64,000 nucleotides of DNA from Chrysomallon squamiferum (GCA_012295275.1 CM022666.1:6626839-6690838), one strand, 5' to 3'; counted from the stretch's first letter, positions 14,611-26,332 are shown. Made by a program: numbers and translations. Notes: generated from the sequence alone by a model not told the origin.

Positions 14611-16936
14611 ACAAATCACAGTCCCAGAATGAAGTGGAGAATAGTGAAAAGTGGAGGAAAATTGTAAAAGCTGAAGTAAAGAAATCACTCAGCTCTAACT
14701 ACCAATCAACATTCAGTTTGTAATCAGACAACCAATCAGATTCAAACATAATCAAAGCCAATCAGCCAAGCATCACACACACCACCCAAACAAGCCAAAA
14801 ATTAACCAATCAACCAACACAAGCTTTTAACACACCGATCGTCCTTCTGGACAAGCATTTTGTAAGATAAACATAATCACACCTGTTCTCTTCATCAATG
14901 ACAGTTTCGACCTCGTCGTTAATGATGATGGCCAGATCCTGCTGGATGACCAAAAGCGTGTCCAGATAAAGTGTCATGTTGTCAAACCACCACTGACTTT
15001 TGATAACCGAAGGATCAGTATCCACGGAGTGCTGGATCTTGAATCGGAAGTTTTCGATGATTTTCGTCAGATTCGTTCCGCTTTTCAGCATGCCTTTCTG
15101 AAAGATGGAGTCGATCTGCTTCGAGTAAAGGACCGCCGAGCGATAGTTCGACTTGAATATGTTGACGTTTCTGTTGTAGTTTTCGTAGATCGACTTCGTG
15201 GGGAATCCTCCGCGGACAAAGAACACGACGCCGAGAGCGCGTTCGATTCCGATCTGCTCCATGCCCGTGACGATCTTCAGGTAAGAGACGAGAATTTTCC
15301 ACATGGACGCTTTGTTGGACTGCGTTATCGCGTCGTAGAGCCACTCGACAAACGGTTCTATGAGCGAGTTGTAGAAGGCAATTTCGTCGAAGATGTTGAA
15401 GTTGTTCGGATTGAGCAGCTCCCTGTGGCGATTGAGGAACGTGTGGAACTTGGATTTCGAATGGAACGAGGATGAGATGACGGTCTTCATTGGCCAGCTG
15501 GTCAGCTGGTCAAGCGCCTGGTCAGTGAGGAGGTACTCGTTTCTGAGGAAAGTCTTCGTCTGCGGACCCAGGATGCTGAGGTAGAGGACGGACATGTCTC
15601 GCTCTCGCTGAATTCTGTCGAGAAACTTTCCAATTCCAACGCTGATCTTGACAGCTGTCTGAGTCTGTAGTAAACAGATGTGAATGATCAGACATGAATG
15701 AATGGATGTGAATAATGAAAGAATAAAGAGAGGGATGATGTAAGGATAATTAGTTGATGACTGCAACAGACGAATGAATGTGGAACATGAAGAATTGATG
15801 AATTTAGAAGAATAAGTTTAATGTGTATATAGATGAATGATTTGATAAGAATTACTGAATATGAAAAAATGAATATACGTTTGAATGTGAATGAATGAAT
15901 CTGTATGAATAAATACAATTAAATTAACATACATAAATGAGTATGAATATATGTATGTTAATTTTACATGTTAATACATACATACAAACGAATACGATAC
16001 GAATGAACTAACACATGTTAACTAATACGAATAAATGAACATGTGAATGAATGGTATATAGAAAAAGAAAAAAGAGAATCATTAATATGTAATGCTATAT
16101 ATTGGTTTATATCCAATGTCGATGGTACATCAGAAGAAAGCTTTTAAATTTCGCTGCATGCTATTTGAGGTAAATGAATACATTTTTACCTGTTCCATTC
16201 TTGTTTTCACCTGAAGACTTTCAAAAAGTCCATACACTGTGAAACTCGACAAAGCCAGGATTGGCAACAGAATCAAGACGAGAATTTTGAAAATCTGCAA
16301 CTGCTTCCCTGTGTCCGTCAGTACGTCACTTCGACACCATATTCCTGAAGAAGATCAGAGGTCAGAGGTCACTCACTACAGCATAATTCCATATATTTTT
16401 GCATCATACATATTACGAAATACTTATTTCTCATCTTTATTCTCTTAAATCATTTTGAATCATTTAATATTATTGACTTAAGAAGAATATCTTAATGAAA
16501 CAACTTACTAATACCATAAATATAGATAAGAATAACCATCTGTAAATACAGTTGTTACTATTACTGCGGTGTCTTCCCATTTGGTAGATTCCCAGTTCGT
16601 ATAATTCCTATTTCGTAGAAAAATCTGGTTTACCGCAATACCTGATTATCTCTGCATACAATGAACTTGGCCTGTGCATACATCTGGTTTCTTTCTAACA
16701 TTCAGAGGGGGAGCGCATTGTTCCTAAATCGATTATGTAACATCAACCGAAAGCAGAATAAGCATTCACAACTCATTTGTTCTTGATTTGTTACTTTTTC
16801 ATTATTTCATCATCTTCCTCCTTCTCATTATCATCATCATAATTATCATCATCAACATTATTATTATTATTACTATTATTATTGTTGTTATTATTATTAT
16901 TATTGTTATTCTTCTTATTCTTCTTATTATAATTAC

Positions 16937-16978
<42 letters not shown>

Positions 16979-18781
16979 TACTTTTTTTTTTTTTTTTTTT
17001 TTTTTTAAACTGGTTATTTCTAATTCATAAACATTTCATTTCCATTACAAAACAAGCAACCAATAATAAACAATTTTACATCAATTTCATCTATCTATTA
17101 AAAAACAAAACGAAAAAAGAATGAAAGAAAAGAAAAATGGCTTGCTTCTGTAAGAGAATACGACAAAAATATTATAAATAACTAATTCAGCAAATATAAT
17201 TTTTAACAAAACATATTTTACATATGAGTAATTTACTTATATTCAGTAAATAGAATATTTGAACGTTACATTTATCATTAACTTTTCGAATTCAACCGTA
17301 TTCAGCTTAAACATGTACAAGATATCTGTTACTGATCATATTTACGTTATGCACACAGACATATTCAGATTGTGCACATATTATACAATATATGTGGCAT
17401 AGTATGTACACTAAAGATATTATGACCTGCAAATACTTTGGCTATGACTGAAAAAGTTTATACGAAGGACCAAATCATTGGGAATACTTTTAGATAAATA
17501 CCTTCTTTTTTAATGATTTACATTCACTATATTTGATACATAGATTATTTCGATATTTGTCATATTTGCATACTTTATGCGATAAGCAATATCCATGTGT
17601 CAATAATACCTCAGATTAAAGATGTAATTGGTTCCAAATTTCCAATAATTAAGTGAGGTAAGCGGGAGACTAATTTACATAGAATTAAGGTTAAAAGCAG
17701 TGGTTACTTTCTCGCTGATGAGATCTGACATAAAAAAAAAGAGTTGAAATAAGGAGAAATAAAACGGCAGTTTAGACATAAATGATTTAATAGATTGTAG
17801 ATATTAAATAAACAGTAAATCATTTACAAATCAGTTTATACAAATACATTAAGAAATAAGTATATGCCGCTCATTGTGGGTTTGGTTTCATTTAAGATAT
17901 TGTATTTTGTTTCTAAAGTTATTGCCTTCCGTTTCTTTTATCATCAGCATTTGCCGGTATACTGTTATTCGTTTTGACATATTGGAGGGGTAAATTACAA
18001 ACGAGTTTAAGTCTAAAGATATTATGACAAGCAGAAGACAAAAGAGAATCAGAATATCAGATGCACGTATGACGTGTCAACTGATCAACACAGCTGAGAG
18101 AAGCTCGTGAATGAACGAAAAATTAAAGAAAAAGGACTTAAAAACATGCACTGTATACATTTGTATCATTTATTTCGAGCAATTAACTATTAAATTAAAT
18201 TTCTATTTATATAATTTGTAAAGAAGAAAGTGGGTTAAAGCGTGGTATCGTTAAGCGAGATATTACTGTATTTGTACAATAATAATCGCTTTCCAAATAA
18301 TCTGGAGCAGTTCATTAAAATGACTGAGGTAAAACCAAACATGTCAATAAGACTACTGAACCACATTTAGCCTTTCTACGAAATGGGATTCTACCAAATG
18401 GGACTAAGCCATTACTGCTACCACTACAGCTTCTGCTTCTACTACAACAAATTTGTATTATGATTACTGCAATCATGGTCATTACTACCACTACTTCTTT
18501 TTATCATTGCATTTATTATGTTTTAATACTACTACTACTACTTGATCCACTACAACAACAACTACTACTACTATTACTACAGATATACACCTACTACACC
18601 TACTACTACTACTACTATAGGATTATAAGTTCTCCGCTAAAAATAAACAATAATAATTAAAAAAAGTACGATGCCAGTTGTTAGATCTTTTTGAGTGCAT
18701 GACGTCAATGATGTCGTTGCTGTCGAGACTGGTGTTTTTGGAAAAACGCAGCCGGTTTCCTGGATTCTGGATCTCATCCAT
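11361..18781 (-). CDS. NIT-domain membrane guanylate cyclase, 8 coding exons, complete
   Basis: Coding exons on the minus strand: 18781-18670, 16344-16190, 15664-14883, 14333-13921, 13680-13543, 13279-13181, 12710-12619, 11849-11361. All junctions are GT-AG, phases match, and the total is 2280 nt (759 residues plus stop). Start: first ATG after an in-frame TGA. Layout: cytosolic N-terminus 1-54; membrane segment about 55-78 (IFKILVLILLPILALSSF); NIT-like domain about 90-345, with FLDRIQRERDMSVLYLS near its start; second membrane segment about 355-373; a charged linker (ARTKELHREMKK) resembling the cyclase signalling helix; class III cyclase domain about 405-610; Ser/Glu/Gln-rich tail 611-759. 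NIT-domain guanylate cyclases are known from marine invertebrates, including annelids, where they are linked to nitric-oxide signalling. The metal Asp is Glu437, and the usual Cys, Asn and Arg are Thr549, Ser556 and Met560, so activity alone is doubtful. Family assignment is firm; ligand and activity are inferred. Confidence 0.93.
11927..12152. repeat. Two-copy 117-bp tandem duplication in cyclase intron 7
   Basis: cacagcctaaacacacacat recurs with period 117. Both copies contain tatcatccagcta, ttttatgctaattat and gaaaatgacagatgatagaa with only a few differences. Confidence 0.9.
12619..12710 (-). CDS. NIT-guanylate cyclase, exon 7
   Basis: Encodes residues 568-597: GKIHLSSRTHKSMKLHRI followed by FIMAERGEIQVK. 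It corresponds to the cyclase segment RIHVS....ERGEVEVKGKG. Acceptor CATAG|GG and donor AAAG|GTAAGG; phase closes to 0. Confidence 0.88.
12717..12998. repeat. AAT-rich and TTTA repeats in cyclase intron 6
   Basis: Degenerate AAT units (12717-12893) start only 7 bp from exon 7. TTTA units follow at 12949-12998. Confidence 0.93.
13181..13279 (-). CDS. NIT-guanylate cyclase, exon 6 (substrate-site strand)
   Basis: Encodes residues 535-566: SCMGGFVGINLPRY, then TIFGQSVSVAAMMKSNGH. In active guanylate cyclases this reads PRYCLFGDTVNTASRMES. The base-recognition Cys is Thr549, the Asp after FG is Gln553, the transition-state Asn is Ser556 and the Arg is Met560. The reading frame and splice sites are intact, so the changes do not reflect a broken exon. 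Confidence 0.9.
13421..13514. repeat. (AAT)n and (CT)n next to cyclase exon 5
   Basis: AAT at 13421-13443 and CT at 13448-13514, ending 28 nt from the exon 5 donor. Confidence 0.95.
13543..13680 (-). CDS. NIT-guanylate cyclase, exon 5
   Basis: Encodes residues 489-533 between two split glycine codons: VPVRNDNRHSMEIGCLALDF followed by LDLAKKQSLFTIGDKHVEV and KIGINT. It matches the class III core around the His-Ala-x-x-Ile/Met-A helix and the strand ending in RIGI-H-[ST]G, where the usual HSG is INTG. Long microsatellites sit very close on both sides: an AAT tract begins about 10 nt upstream of the acceptor side and a CT tract lies about 28 nt past the donor. Confidence 0.9.
13690..13784. repeat. 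(AAT)n at the acceptor of cyclase exon 5
   Basis: On the transcribed strand this is a TTA-rich tract 10 nt upstream of the acceptor, in place of a normal polypyrimidine tract. Confidence 0.95.
13921..14333 (-). CDS. NIT-guanylate cyclase, exon 4 (second membrane segment and cyclase N-half)
   Basis: Encodes residues 351-487. The second membrane segment is GIFLFIIFLMCPLVIYFV. Then come a charged helix (RTKELHREMKK), the cyclase entry motif (LLYEMVPRVAADKLK), FKFTTIMFSEIVGFT and YDVYKVETINDSYMVAS. Typical cyclases have FSDIVGFT; the metal-binding Asp is Glu here (position 437). The second metal Asp (481) and the guanine-selecting Glu (477) are present. Confidence 0.93.
14540..14607. repeat. (GA)n in cyclase intron 3
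   Basis: Uninterrupted GA dinucleotides, CT on the transcribed strand. Confidence 0.97.
14883..15664 (-). CDS. NIT-guanylate cyclase, exon 3 (whole NIT domain)
   Basis: A single 782-nt exon encodes residues 90-349 and holds essentially the whole extracellular NIT-like domain. It starts TQTAVKISVGIGKFLDR and continues IQRERDMSVLYLSILG, the conserved first-helix signature. It ends ETVIDEEN plus AG, which joins T of the next exon (Ser350). The domain is predicted to be all-alpha. In bacteria NIT domains sense nitrate or nitrite; here ligand binding is inference. Base composition is the most GC-rich of the gene, typical of a constrained coding exon. Confidence 0.92.
16190..16344 (-). CDS. NIT-guanylate cyclase, exon 2 (first membrane segment)
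   Basis: Encodes residues 39-89: IWCRSDVLTDTGKQLQ, then the hydrophobic stretch FKILVLILLPILALSSF, then TVYGLFESLQVKTRMEQ. Acceptor CTTCAG|GA and donor CAG|GTAAAA. The segment places the N-terminus inside and the following NIT domain outside or lumenal, the usual arrangement for NIT receptors. Confidence 0.9.
16569..18408. repeat. Inverted pair of 15-bp repeat arrays (possible degenerate transposon)
   Basis: At 16574-16619 three 15-mers lie head to tail: TTCCCATTTGGTAGA, TTCCCAGTTCGTATA and TTCCTATTTCGTAGA. At 18374-18405 two similar units occur in inverted orientation (tctacgaaatgggattctac then caaatggga). The ends bracket 1.84 kb of cyclase intron 1. I see no clear target-site duplication and no coding sequence inside. 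Confidence 0.45.
16857..17006. repeat. ATT-rich tract and poly-T in cyclase intron 1
   Basis: Degenerate ATT units to about 16980, then about 25 T. Confidence 0.93.
18670..18781 (-). CDS. NIT-guanylate cyclase, exon 1 (start codon)
   Basis: Encodes residues 1-37, beginning MDEIQNPGNRLRFSKN and ending SNNWH plus the first base of codon 38. The donor reads C|GTACTT. Its phase-1 end joins the GA of the next exon to make CGA (Arg38), giving ...NNWHRIWCRSDV. An in-frame TGA lies upstream of the ATG with no ATG between them. The segment is less AT-rich than its surroundings, which fits an exon. Confidence 0.82.
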
Positions 18782-19246
18782 GATAGAGTGTCGGTGAGCT
18801 ATTTTTGGCAGTTTAGAAGGAGATACTCAATTAGAAACCAGAAACCGATATGGAGTCACTCTCCAATGAACAGCTGCATTAAAAATAAATAAATAAATAA
18901 ATAAATACATAAATAAAATTTAACATAAACTGCATGTTTATTTTTTAAAAGGTTCATTCAAATGACGTTTCTTATGCATTCGGATATATATTAGTTGCTA
19001 CCAATCTTTTCTAATCATAAAGTAATAAACGTTTGCTGTTTATGCTTTTATTGTGTGTTAAAAACATTGATGTAGAAAGAGTAAAATTTAATAACATATT
19101 CTTCTTGGTTTTTTTTTTGTTTATTTTCTTTTTTTTAATCTGTTTGTTTTTATACTACGTAAATATATGCACGTAAATTGATAGTTTTTTCCATGTAAAA
19201 TTTATTCATTTAATTAGTTATTTAATCTTGTATTATTTTTCTAAGA

Positions 19247-19291
<45 letters not shown>

Positions 19292-19395
19292 GACACACAC
19301 ACATACACACTATTTATTCAAGCTTGTAATAACATATAATATATTACTAATTTTTATAATGTATTACAAAAATCCAATCCAAAGCCTTTCTACAT

Positions 19396-19482
<87 letters not shown>

Positions 19483-20027
19483 CACAAGCATACAAATGTA
19501 ATTGTATCTTCATACATTTCATAGATTTACGTATGTTTAATACAGCATTATATCATAGATAGTTACATAAATTAAATCATTTTACTTATGTTTCTGGTAA
19601 TAATATGGTAACACAAAATTTTTTATTAATTTATTATAAAATGAATAAAAAATAAAACAAAATAAAACAAAAAATAAAAAACAAAACCCTAAAACAAAGT
19701 TAATTTTTACCAAAACAAACCAAGATAACTTACCACAAAACCGTAAAAACCACCAATCAAACAACAAATATTAACTTTAAAATATTACTGACAGTTCAAC
19801 ATGGCATCCAGTTTGTCTGTAGAATATTCCTTCAAACAGTTGAAGATGGTTACCATAGATACAACTCAGTTTTGTTTCCTTGGTAATGCTGTTTTGACTC
19901 AGTTTGATTTTTTTGCCCTTGCTTTGCCAATGGATACTGGCTGGATTTTGAATATATTACAAATTTATTTCTATCCTACAACAGACACATTTGTTATTAT
20001 AGTGTTTTTACCCTTAATACAATTTAA

Positions 20028-20063
<36 letters not shown>

Positions 20064-20980
20064 AGATATTCCATATTTTACCTACATTACTAATATTTTT
20101 AATTATAATTACTCAAAATTTTCTTAAACTCATTGTATTGTTATTAAATCTATTAAAACATGTTTAATTAATTTATTTTTCTCTATAAGAAGATAAATAA
20201 TGAAGATTTATTATAATCAATTTATTCTGGATAATATTGTTATAATTTCCAAATGTGAATGATGATAATAATAAGAAAACTGGCATACACAAACTCATCT
20301 ATATATATATATATATATATTAGTCACATTTGAAAATCATAAAAAATAATGTTTATTAATAATAGATTATTATTAGTAATGTATAAAACCTGTTATACAA
20401 AAAATAATTAAAAAAGTAAATAAAATAAAATAAATTCAGTGATTAGCAATAAATATATTAAAAATAATAATAATACATATATATATATATACAGTGTATA
20501 TTACTGGAATAGTTTAAACAGGAAGTATTTAACAAGAGAGGCTAATGTACATGTTAGGCATATATGAATATGATTATACAACAAGTGAATTGTGTATTAC
20601 ACTTTTTAATTTACAATGTTAAAATGTATATATACTGTTGTTTTTAACTTTCAAACGATCCAAATAAATTTTGCAAACATCCAAAATAGTTCTTGTTAAT
20701 CTAATTTGTACTGTAAACAAAAAGACTATTTTGATTACTTTCAAATGATTTTATTGTTTGTTTCATAAAATGATTGTTCTATTTTTGTCCAAGAAACCAA
20801 CCTTTGCTAGTAATAAAGTTTAACAGGATTTATAATAACCTTATGATTGTTAATATTAAACTATGACAAAAGCAAACTTAGTAATAATTTATTACAGTAA
20901 TATAGGAAAATTATGATAAAAATTTGCTAATAATAAACTATTACTATTACATGATAGGTTTCAGTGGATACCAAACATTT
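18782..20980. other. Cyclase upstream region, no gene seen
   Basis: Includes the cyclase 5'UTR (at least 18782-18870), an AAAT tract (18885-18920), TA/CA (19246-19310), a long CT microsatellite (19401-19478) and poly-T (20031-20058). The cyclase promoter should lie here but no motif stands out. The piece at 19800-19960 has a short open frame with no recognisable product. Confidence 0.5.
19401..19478. repeat. (CT)n microsatellite
   Basis: About 39 uninterrupted CT units. Confidence 0.97.
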
Positions 20981-21372
20981 TTTAATAATAAAGTTTGAGA
21001 GCAGTGTAACATAAATGTAAAAAAACTAATGCTAGCTAATAATAAAGTATAACTAATATATAATAGATGGTCAAGAACTAATCTTTGCTAATAATAAAGA
21101 TTGACAGCAGTATAACAAAAAGAAATATGAAATTTTGCTATTTCTTTTAAGTTTATTGTTATTATTTTGTTACATTTGTGTATGTAAATTGCAACTCATA
21201 AATAACTTAAAATTAAAAAAATAATAAATAATGTTCTCTGCGTCATTTAATGTATGCTGAATTAAAGGCACAGATTAATTCATTAATATTATATTTATTT
21301 ATGTATAAATATCTTCTTTTTGTAGCAAAATATAATTTCATTTTAAAATAGAAAAAGAAAGTGGTTTTTTGT

Positions 21373-21544
21373 ACCTAAGGTGAACAGTCCCCCAGTTAAC
21401 TCATTTTCAAGTATGAGTTAATCTGTATTAGCCACTCTGAGGTGGGCAGATAACTCTTTTTCAAGTAAGAGTTATCCCATGTTAGCCTACCTGAGGTGGG
21501 GGTGTCATCACTCACCAGGTGACTCAATGTTGCTGCATTTTAGG
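21373..21544. other. Conserved double-hairpin block, copy A
   Basis: Two related units of about 53 bp. Each has a TAACTC...GAGTTA stem with loop TTTTCAAGTA, then a TTAGCC...GAGGTGGG stem; a TCACCAGGTGA palindrome follows. No open frame is conserved. It is far less diverged between the three copies than its surroundings. Confidence 0.75.
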
Positions 21545-22369
21545 AACAATTTTAAAAATTAAACTGATAATATTTATAAAAGAATTAAAATATGGTGAGG
21601 AATCTTAAAGAAAAGAAAAATAAGAATAAGAAAACAAATTTTGTTTATACTATAAGACACAACTAACTTTACCAACATAAATTAAAAAGAAAGCAGTGTT
21701 TTCAATACAACATATATTAATATTAAATTTTTTTCATTAAATTTCCTTTTTATCAAATATAAATTATGAAATCAAAAAGGTGAAATACATAGTTGATATA
21801 ATCATTATGTGATTATTACTGAATCAATAATATAATAATTATTTCTTCAAATATAATATTTTATTTATTTATTTATTTATTTATTAACTGCTTTATTTAT
21901 TTACTTATTTAGTTATTTATTTAGTTATTTATACATACTCTTTCCTTTATTTAAACTTATTTATATACTTTTATGGCTATTAATTTAATTTATAATTTCA
22001 TTTATTTATTTACCTACACATAGAGACAACTTCATTCAATCTTTATTTACTTAAAAATTAATTTATTTATTCATAAAGATTTACTTATACCAAAATCTTG
22101 TTATCATGAAAGAATGTAAATATAATCTTCTTTCTTTTTCAATGTGTTTAATAAAAAATTATTTATTTTTGGTTTGATACTTTCTGTTAGATTTTAAATT
22201 TTATAATTAATATTTATATTATCCTGCACAATTAAAATGAAGTGACAAAAGAAAAGGTTAAAAAAGATACAATTGTTGTGTCCTATAATATAAATTAAAT
22301 TTTGAAGCATCAATCAAAACAAAAAATAAATAAAAAATAAATAAATATAAATTTTTGATGCTTTTTTTG

Positions 22370-22512
22370 ACGGTTCACCAAAATAATGGAGAACGGAGAA
22401 TTCTACAGAAACATTTTCCAAGTTTGATTTCCTAGATACCAAATTTGAAATAAACTCCAATCTGAGAACCTTACACTGACCAGAGGACAGCTAATGTCAT
22501 GTCATGTGACTT
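22370..22512. other. Conserved block 2, copy A
   Basis: Begins gacggttcaccaaaataatg and ends atgtcatgtcatgtgac. Matches copies B (31815-31955) and C (39818-39962) with few substitutions. No coding pattern is evident on either strand. Confidence 0.7.
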
Positions 22513-22789
22513 TTCAAATACAGCTAATCTTAACTCTTAAAACTTGTCATTGTCTGTTTGTAAGTCTCTCATTCAGTGTATTTGTCCTTGTATTTCAGTA
22601 AATAGGTGTGACATATTTGTGAATTGTTGTAATGTTTATATCCATGTTTCTACTATAAACACATATAACAAAAACACTTGAATACAAACACATTAAAAAA
22701 AACATACAGACACAGACACATCTCCCTAGAAATAACTGAACATAAATACATACAAAGACATTCAATAAAGATATATAATGACATAAAAT

Positions 22790-24775
22790 AAACAGACATG
22801 TGACAAACAAGTTAACACAGAACAAACATGCAGACATTAGACAAGTTAATACAGAACAAACATGCAAACATTAGACAAACAAGATAACACAGAACAAACA
22901 TGCAGACATTAGACAAAGAAGTTAACACAGAACAAACATGCAGACATTAGACAAGTTAATACAGAGCAAACATGCAAACAAATATGGACTGACAATACAC
23001 AAACATATAAATATAAAACAAACATGCAGACACAATACACAAACATATAAACATAAAACAAACTTACAGACACAATACACAAATATATAAATATAAGACA
23101 AACATACAGGCTCAATACACAAACATATAAATATAAAACAAACATGCAGACACAACACACAAACATATAAATATAAAACAAACATACACTCACAATACAC
23201 AAATATATAAAAATAAATCAAACATACACACACAGTATGCAAACATATAAATATAAAACATACAGGCACAATACACAAACAAATAAACATAGAACAAACT
23301 TACAGACACAATACACAAACATATAAAAATATAACAAACATACAGACACAATACACAAACATATAAATATAAAACTAACATGCAGACACAATACACAAAC
23401 ATGTAAATATAAAACAAACATACAGACACCATACACAAACATGCAGACATAATAAACACATATACAAATATAAAACAAACACGGAGACACAAAACACAAA
23501 CATAAATAAAAAACAAACATGCAGACACAATACACAAACATATAAATATAAAACAAACATACAGACACAATACATACAAACATATAAATATAAAACAGAC
23601 ATGCAGACACAATACACAAACATAAATATAAAACAAACACACAGACACAATACACAAACATATAAATGTAAAACAAACATGCAGACACAATACACAAACA
23701 TATAAATATAAAACATACATACAGACACAATACACAAACATATAAATATAAAATAAACATACACACACAATACACAAACATATAAATATAAAACAAACAT
23801 GCAGACACAATACACAAACATATAAATATAAAACAAACATGCAGACACAATACACAAACATAAATATAAAAGAAACATACAGACACAATACACAAACATA
23901 TAAATATAAAACAAACATATCAATACAATACACACAAACATATAAATATAAAACTAACATGCAGACACAATACAGAAACATAAATATAAAACAAACATAC
24001 AGACACAATACACACAAACATATAAACAAAAAACAAACATGCAGACACAATACACGAACATATAAATATAAAACAAACATGCATACAAAATACACAAACA
24101 TATAAATACAAAATACACAAACATATAAATACAAAACAAACATGCAGACACAATACACAAACATATAAATATAAAACTAACATGCAGACACAATACAGAA
24201 ACACATAAATATAAAACAAACATACAGACACAATACACACAAACATATAAACAAAAAACAAACATGCAGACACAATACACGAACATATAAATATAAAACA
24301 AACATGCATACAAAATACACAAACATATAAATACAAAACAAACAAGCAGACACAATACACAAACATATAAATATAAAACTAACATGCAGACACAATACAG
24401 AAACACATAAATATAAAACAAACATACAGACACAATACACACAAACATATAAACATAAAACATGCAGACACAATACACGAACATATAAATATAAAACAAA
24501 CATGCATACAAAATACACAAACATATAAATACAAAACAAACAAGCAGACACCATACATAAACATATAAATACAAAACAAATATGCAGACACAATACACAA
24601 ACATATAAATATAAAACAAACATACAGACACAATACACAAACATGCAGACACAATACACAAACATAAACATAAAACAAACATGCAGACACAATACAGAAA
24701 CATAAATATAAACATGGAGACAATACACAAACATATAAACATGGAGACACAATACACAAACATATATAAATATAA
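22790..24775. repeat. Minisatellite array A (38-bp then 40-bp units)
   Basis: Starts with a few 38-bp-type units (gttaacacagaacaaacatg then cagacattagacaa) to about 22980. It continues with about 45 units of a 40-bp type (catgcagacacaatacacaa then acatataaatataaaacaaa). Unit length and sequence vary slightly. A 40-bp unit shifts frame each time, so the minus strand stays free of stops for long stretches. Confidence 0.95.
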
Positions 24776-25039
24776 AACAATCAAACTGTTATCAACTGCA
24801 GAGAAAGAGACAGACATACAAATACTGAACAGACATTTCATGGACATAAACATCGGGTTTGAATCAGGCAATGTTGTTTTGTTATCGTTTGTTTAAATTA
24901 TGGTGATTTCACAAAAATAGTCTAATTATTGATGTAGAGTATGTTTCAGCAATTAATCTTGTACAAAATATTATTCTGAAATAATAATTTCCTACCTTGA
25001 ATACTGAAAAATGAAGCAAGTGAAAAAACACATGACAAT

Positions 25040-25129
25040 GAACATGGCTGTCCTCTGAGTGTGACGTTATTTCATTATTGACGTCACTGTCGTTATTCTC
25101 CGGCTATTTACGACTGTTGTCGAAACAAC

Positions 25130-25130
<1 letters not shown>
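25040..25130. promoter_or_regulatory. Conserved CRE block, copy A
   Basis: aacatggctgtcctctgagt is followed by TGACGTTA and a perfect TGACGTCA (25079-25086), then a GTTGTCGAAACAAC inverted repeat. TGACGTCA is the CREB/ATF consensus. Promoter function is inferred. Confidence 0.45.

Positions 25131-25181
<51 letters not shown>
25131..25181. repeat. (AAT)n in copy A
   Basis: Equivalent AAT tract in copy B at 35478-35526, so it predates the duplication. Confidence 0.93.
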
Positions 25182-25441
25182 GAAAGAAGAACAAGACCTA
25201 CAAAAAAATTGAAAATAATAATAATAATTAATAAAGATTTAATAATTCTTTATTTCCCAAAGGACAAATTTTCCAGCAATACTTTTTTGTTAGCGCCATT
25301 TGAACGACACGTTCTGTTAGTTTTTTGTCACATGCGCTTGTATTTGACAGCATGACACAAACATTCTAATTCGTCAGCAACAGAGATGTCCACGATCAGA
25401 TTATTGGGTTGGGGGGGGGGTTCCAAGGTGCACGGATCAGC

Positions 25442-25479
<38 letters not shown>

Positions 25480-25731
25480 AAAATGTATTTCAAATGTGAC
25501 TACCATTCGTTCGCTCAATGATGCCATTCTGACTGTTTCCTTTCCATATAAAATCGTTGTTAATGGAAGAAAGACAGCGGGGTTGTTTGTTAGAATACGT
25601 TCGTGATAAAGATTTTCATTCTTCTCTGACGGATTATCTTCCCATGACATACTGAGCGATTGTAAATAGTACCCTTTTTAATTTACTGACTAGTTTTCGT
25701 TATCAGCTTTTGTCTGTCCTAGTAGCTAGTT

Positions 25732-25733
<2 letters not shown>

Positions 25734-25807
<74 letters not shown>
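25734..25807. repeat. (CT)n in copy A
   Basis: Orthologous in position to the longer CT tract at 35969-36080 in copy B. Confidence 0.96.
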
Positions 25808-25808
<1 letters not shown>

Positions 25809-26102
25809 AAACATGTACGTTTTGTTTCGGGGCTGGGGCCTCATTACCTAAAGCATGATCTACCCCTGAATAAATATTTTTTTTCTTACATATACTGAAT
25901 TTAAAATTAATTCTGATTCGAGCTGTTGATCAAAAGATATGCAAGTATTCTGCAAATAGATCATTGTTTAATGTCTGTAGCAGATATAATAATAATAATG
26001 ACAAAGATGATGATGATAATAATAATAATAATAATAATAATACAGGGAAATCCTTTTATAGAGGATTATACATTTTTATTGTATGCAGATCTAGTGTTAA
26101 TG

Positions 26103-26126
26103 TGTGTGTTGTTTGTGTGTGTGTGT

Positions 26127-26157
<31 letters not shown>

Positions 26158-26277
26158 ATCTTAAGAGAGAAGTCTACATTCCTGACATTCCAGACATTAC
26201 ACTTAGTGATTTTAAAAAACAAAACTATGCTTATAGTTGTTTATGTCATTTATTTATTTATTTATTTATTATTAATA

Positions 26278-26332
<55 letters not shown>
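26103..26332. repeat. GT, TTTA and ATT microsatellites between copies A and B
   Basis: GT at 26103-26157; TTTA then ATT at 26248-26332. Further ATT tracts occur at 26519-26564 and 26680-26713. Confidence 0.93.

Larger units (their letters stand above)
20980..25990. repeat. Triplicated segment, copy A
   Basis: About 5 kb whose ordered blocks recur in copies B and C: a ctaataataaagtt lead, the double-hairpin block, a tggttcacc..gtcatgtgac block, a minisatellite, a gcagagaaagagacagacat block, a CRE block, then microsatellites and a gctgttgatcaaaagatatg end. AT-rich spacers have diverged; the blocks have not. No protein gene is visible. Confidence 0.85.

Noticed and set aside
15015-15475. Alternative open frames on both strands across the NIT exon
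   Set aside because: Shadows of the real frame, whose splice phases join perfectly to both neighbours.
22595-24871. Long Cys/Val/Tyr-rich open frames on the minus strand of the minisatellites (also 32261-35142)
   Set aside because: Open in all three frames because the repeat unit lacks stop triplets on that strand; no start context, no domain, unit indels would break any protein. Kept only as a low-interest finding.
24850-24875. cgggtttgaatcaggc near array ends, resembling a tRNA B box
   Set aside because: No A box, no cloverleaf could be drawn and the match to GGTTCGANTCC is partial. No tRNA gene was found in the window.
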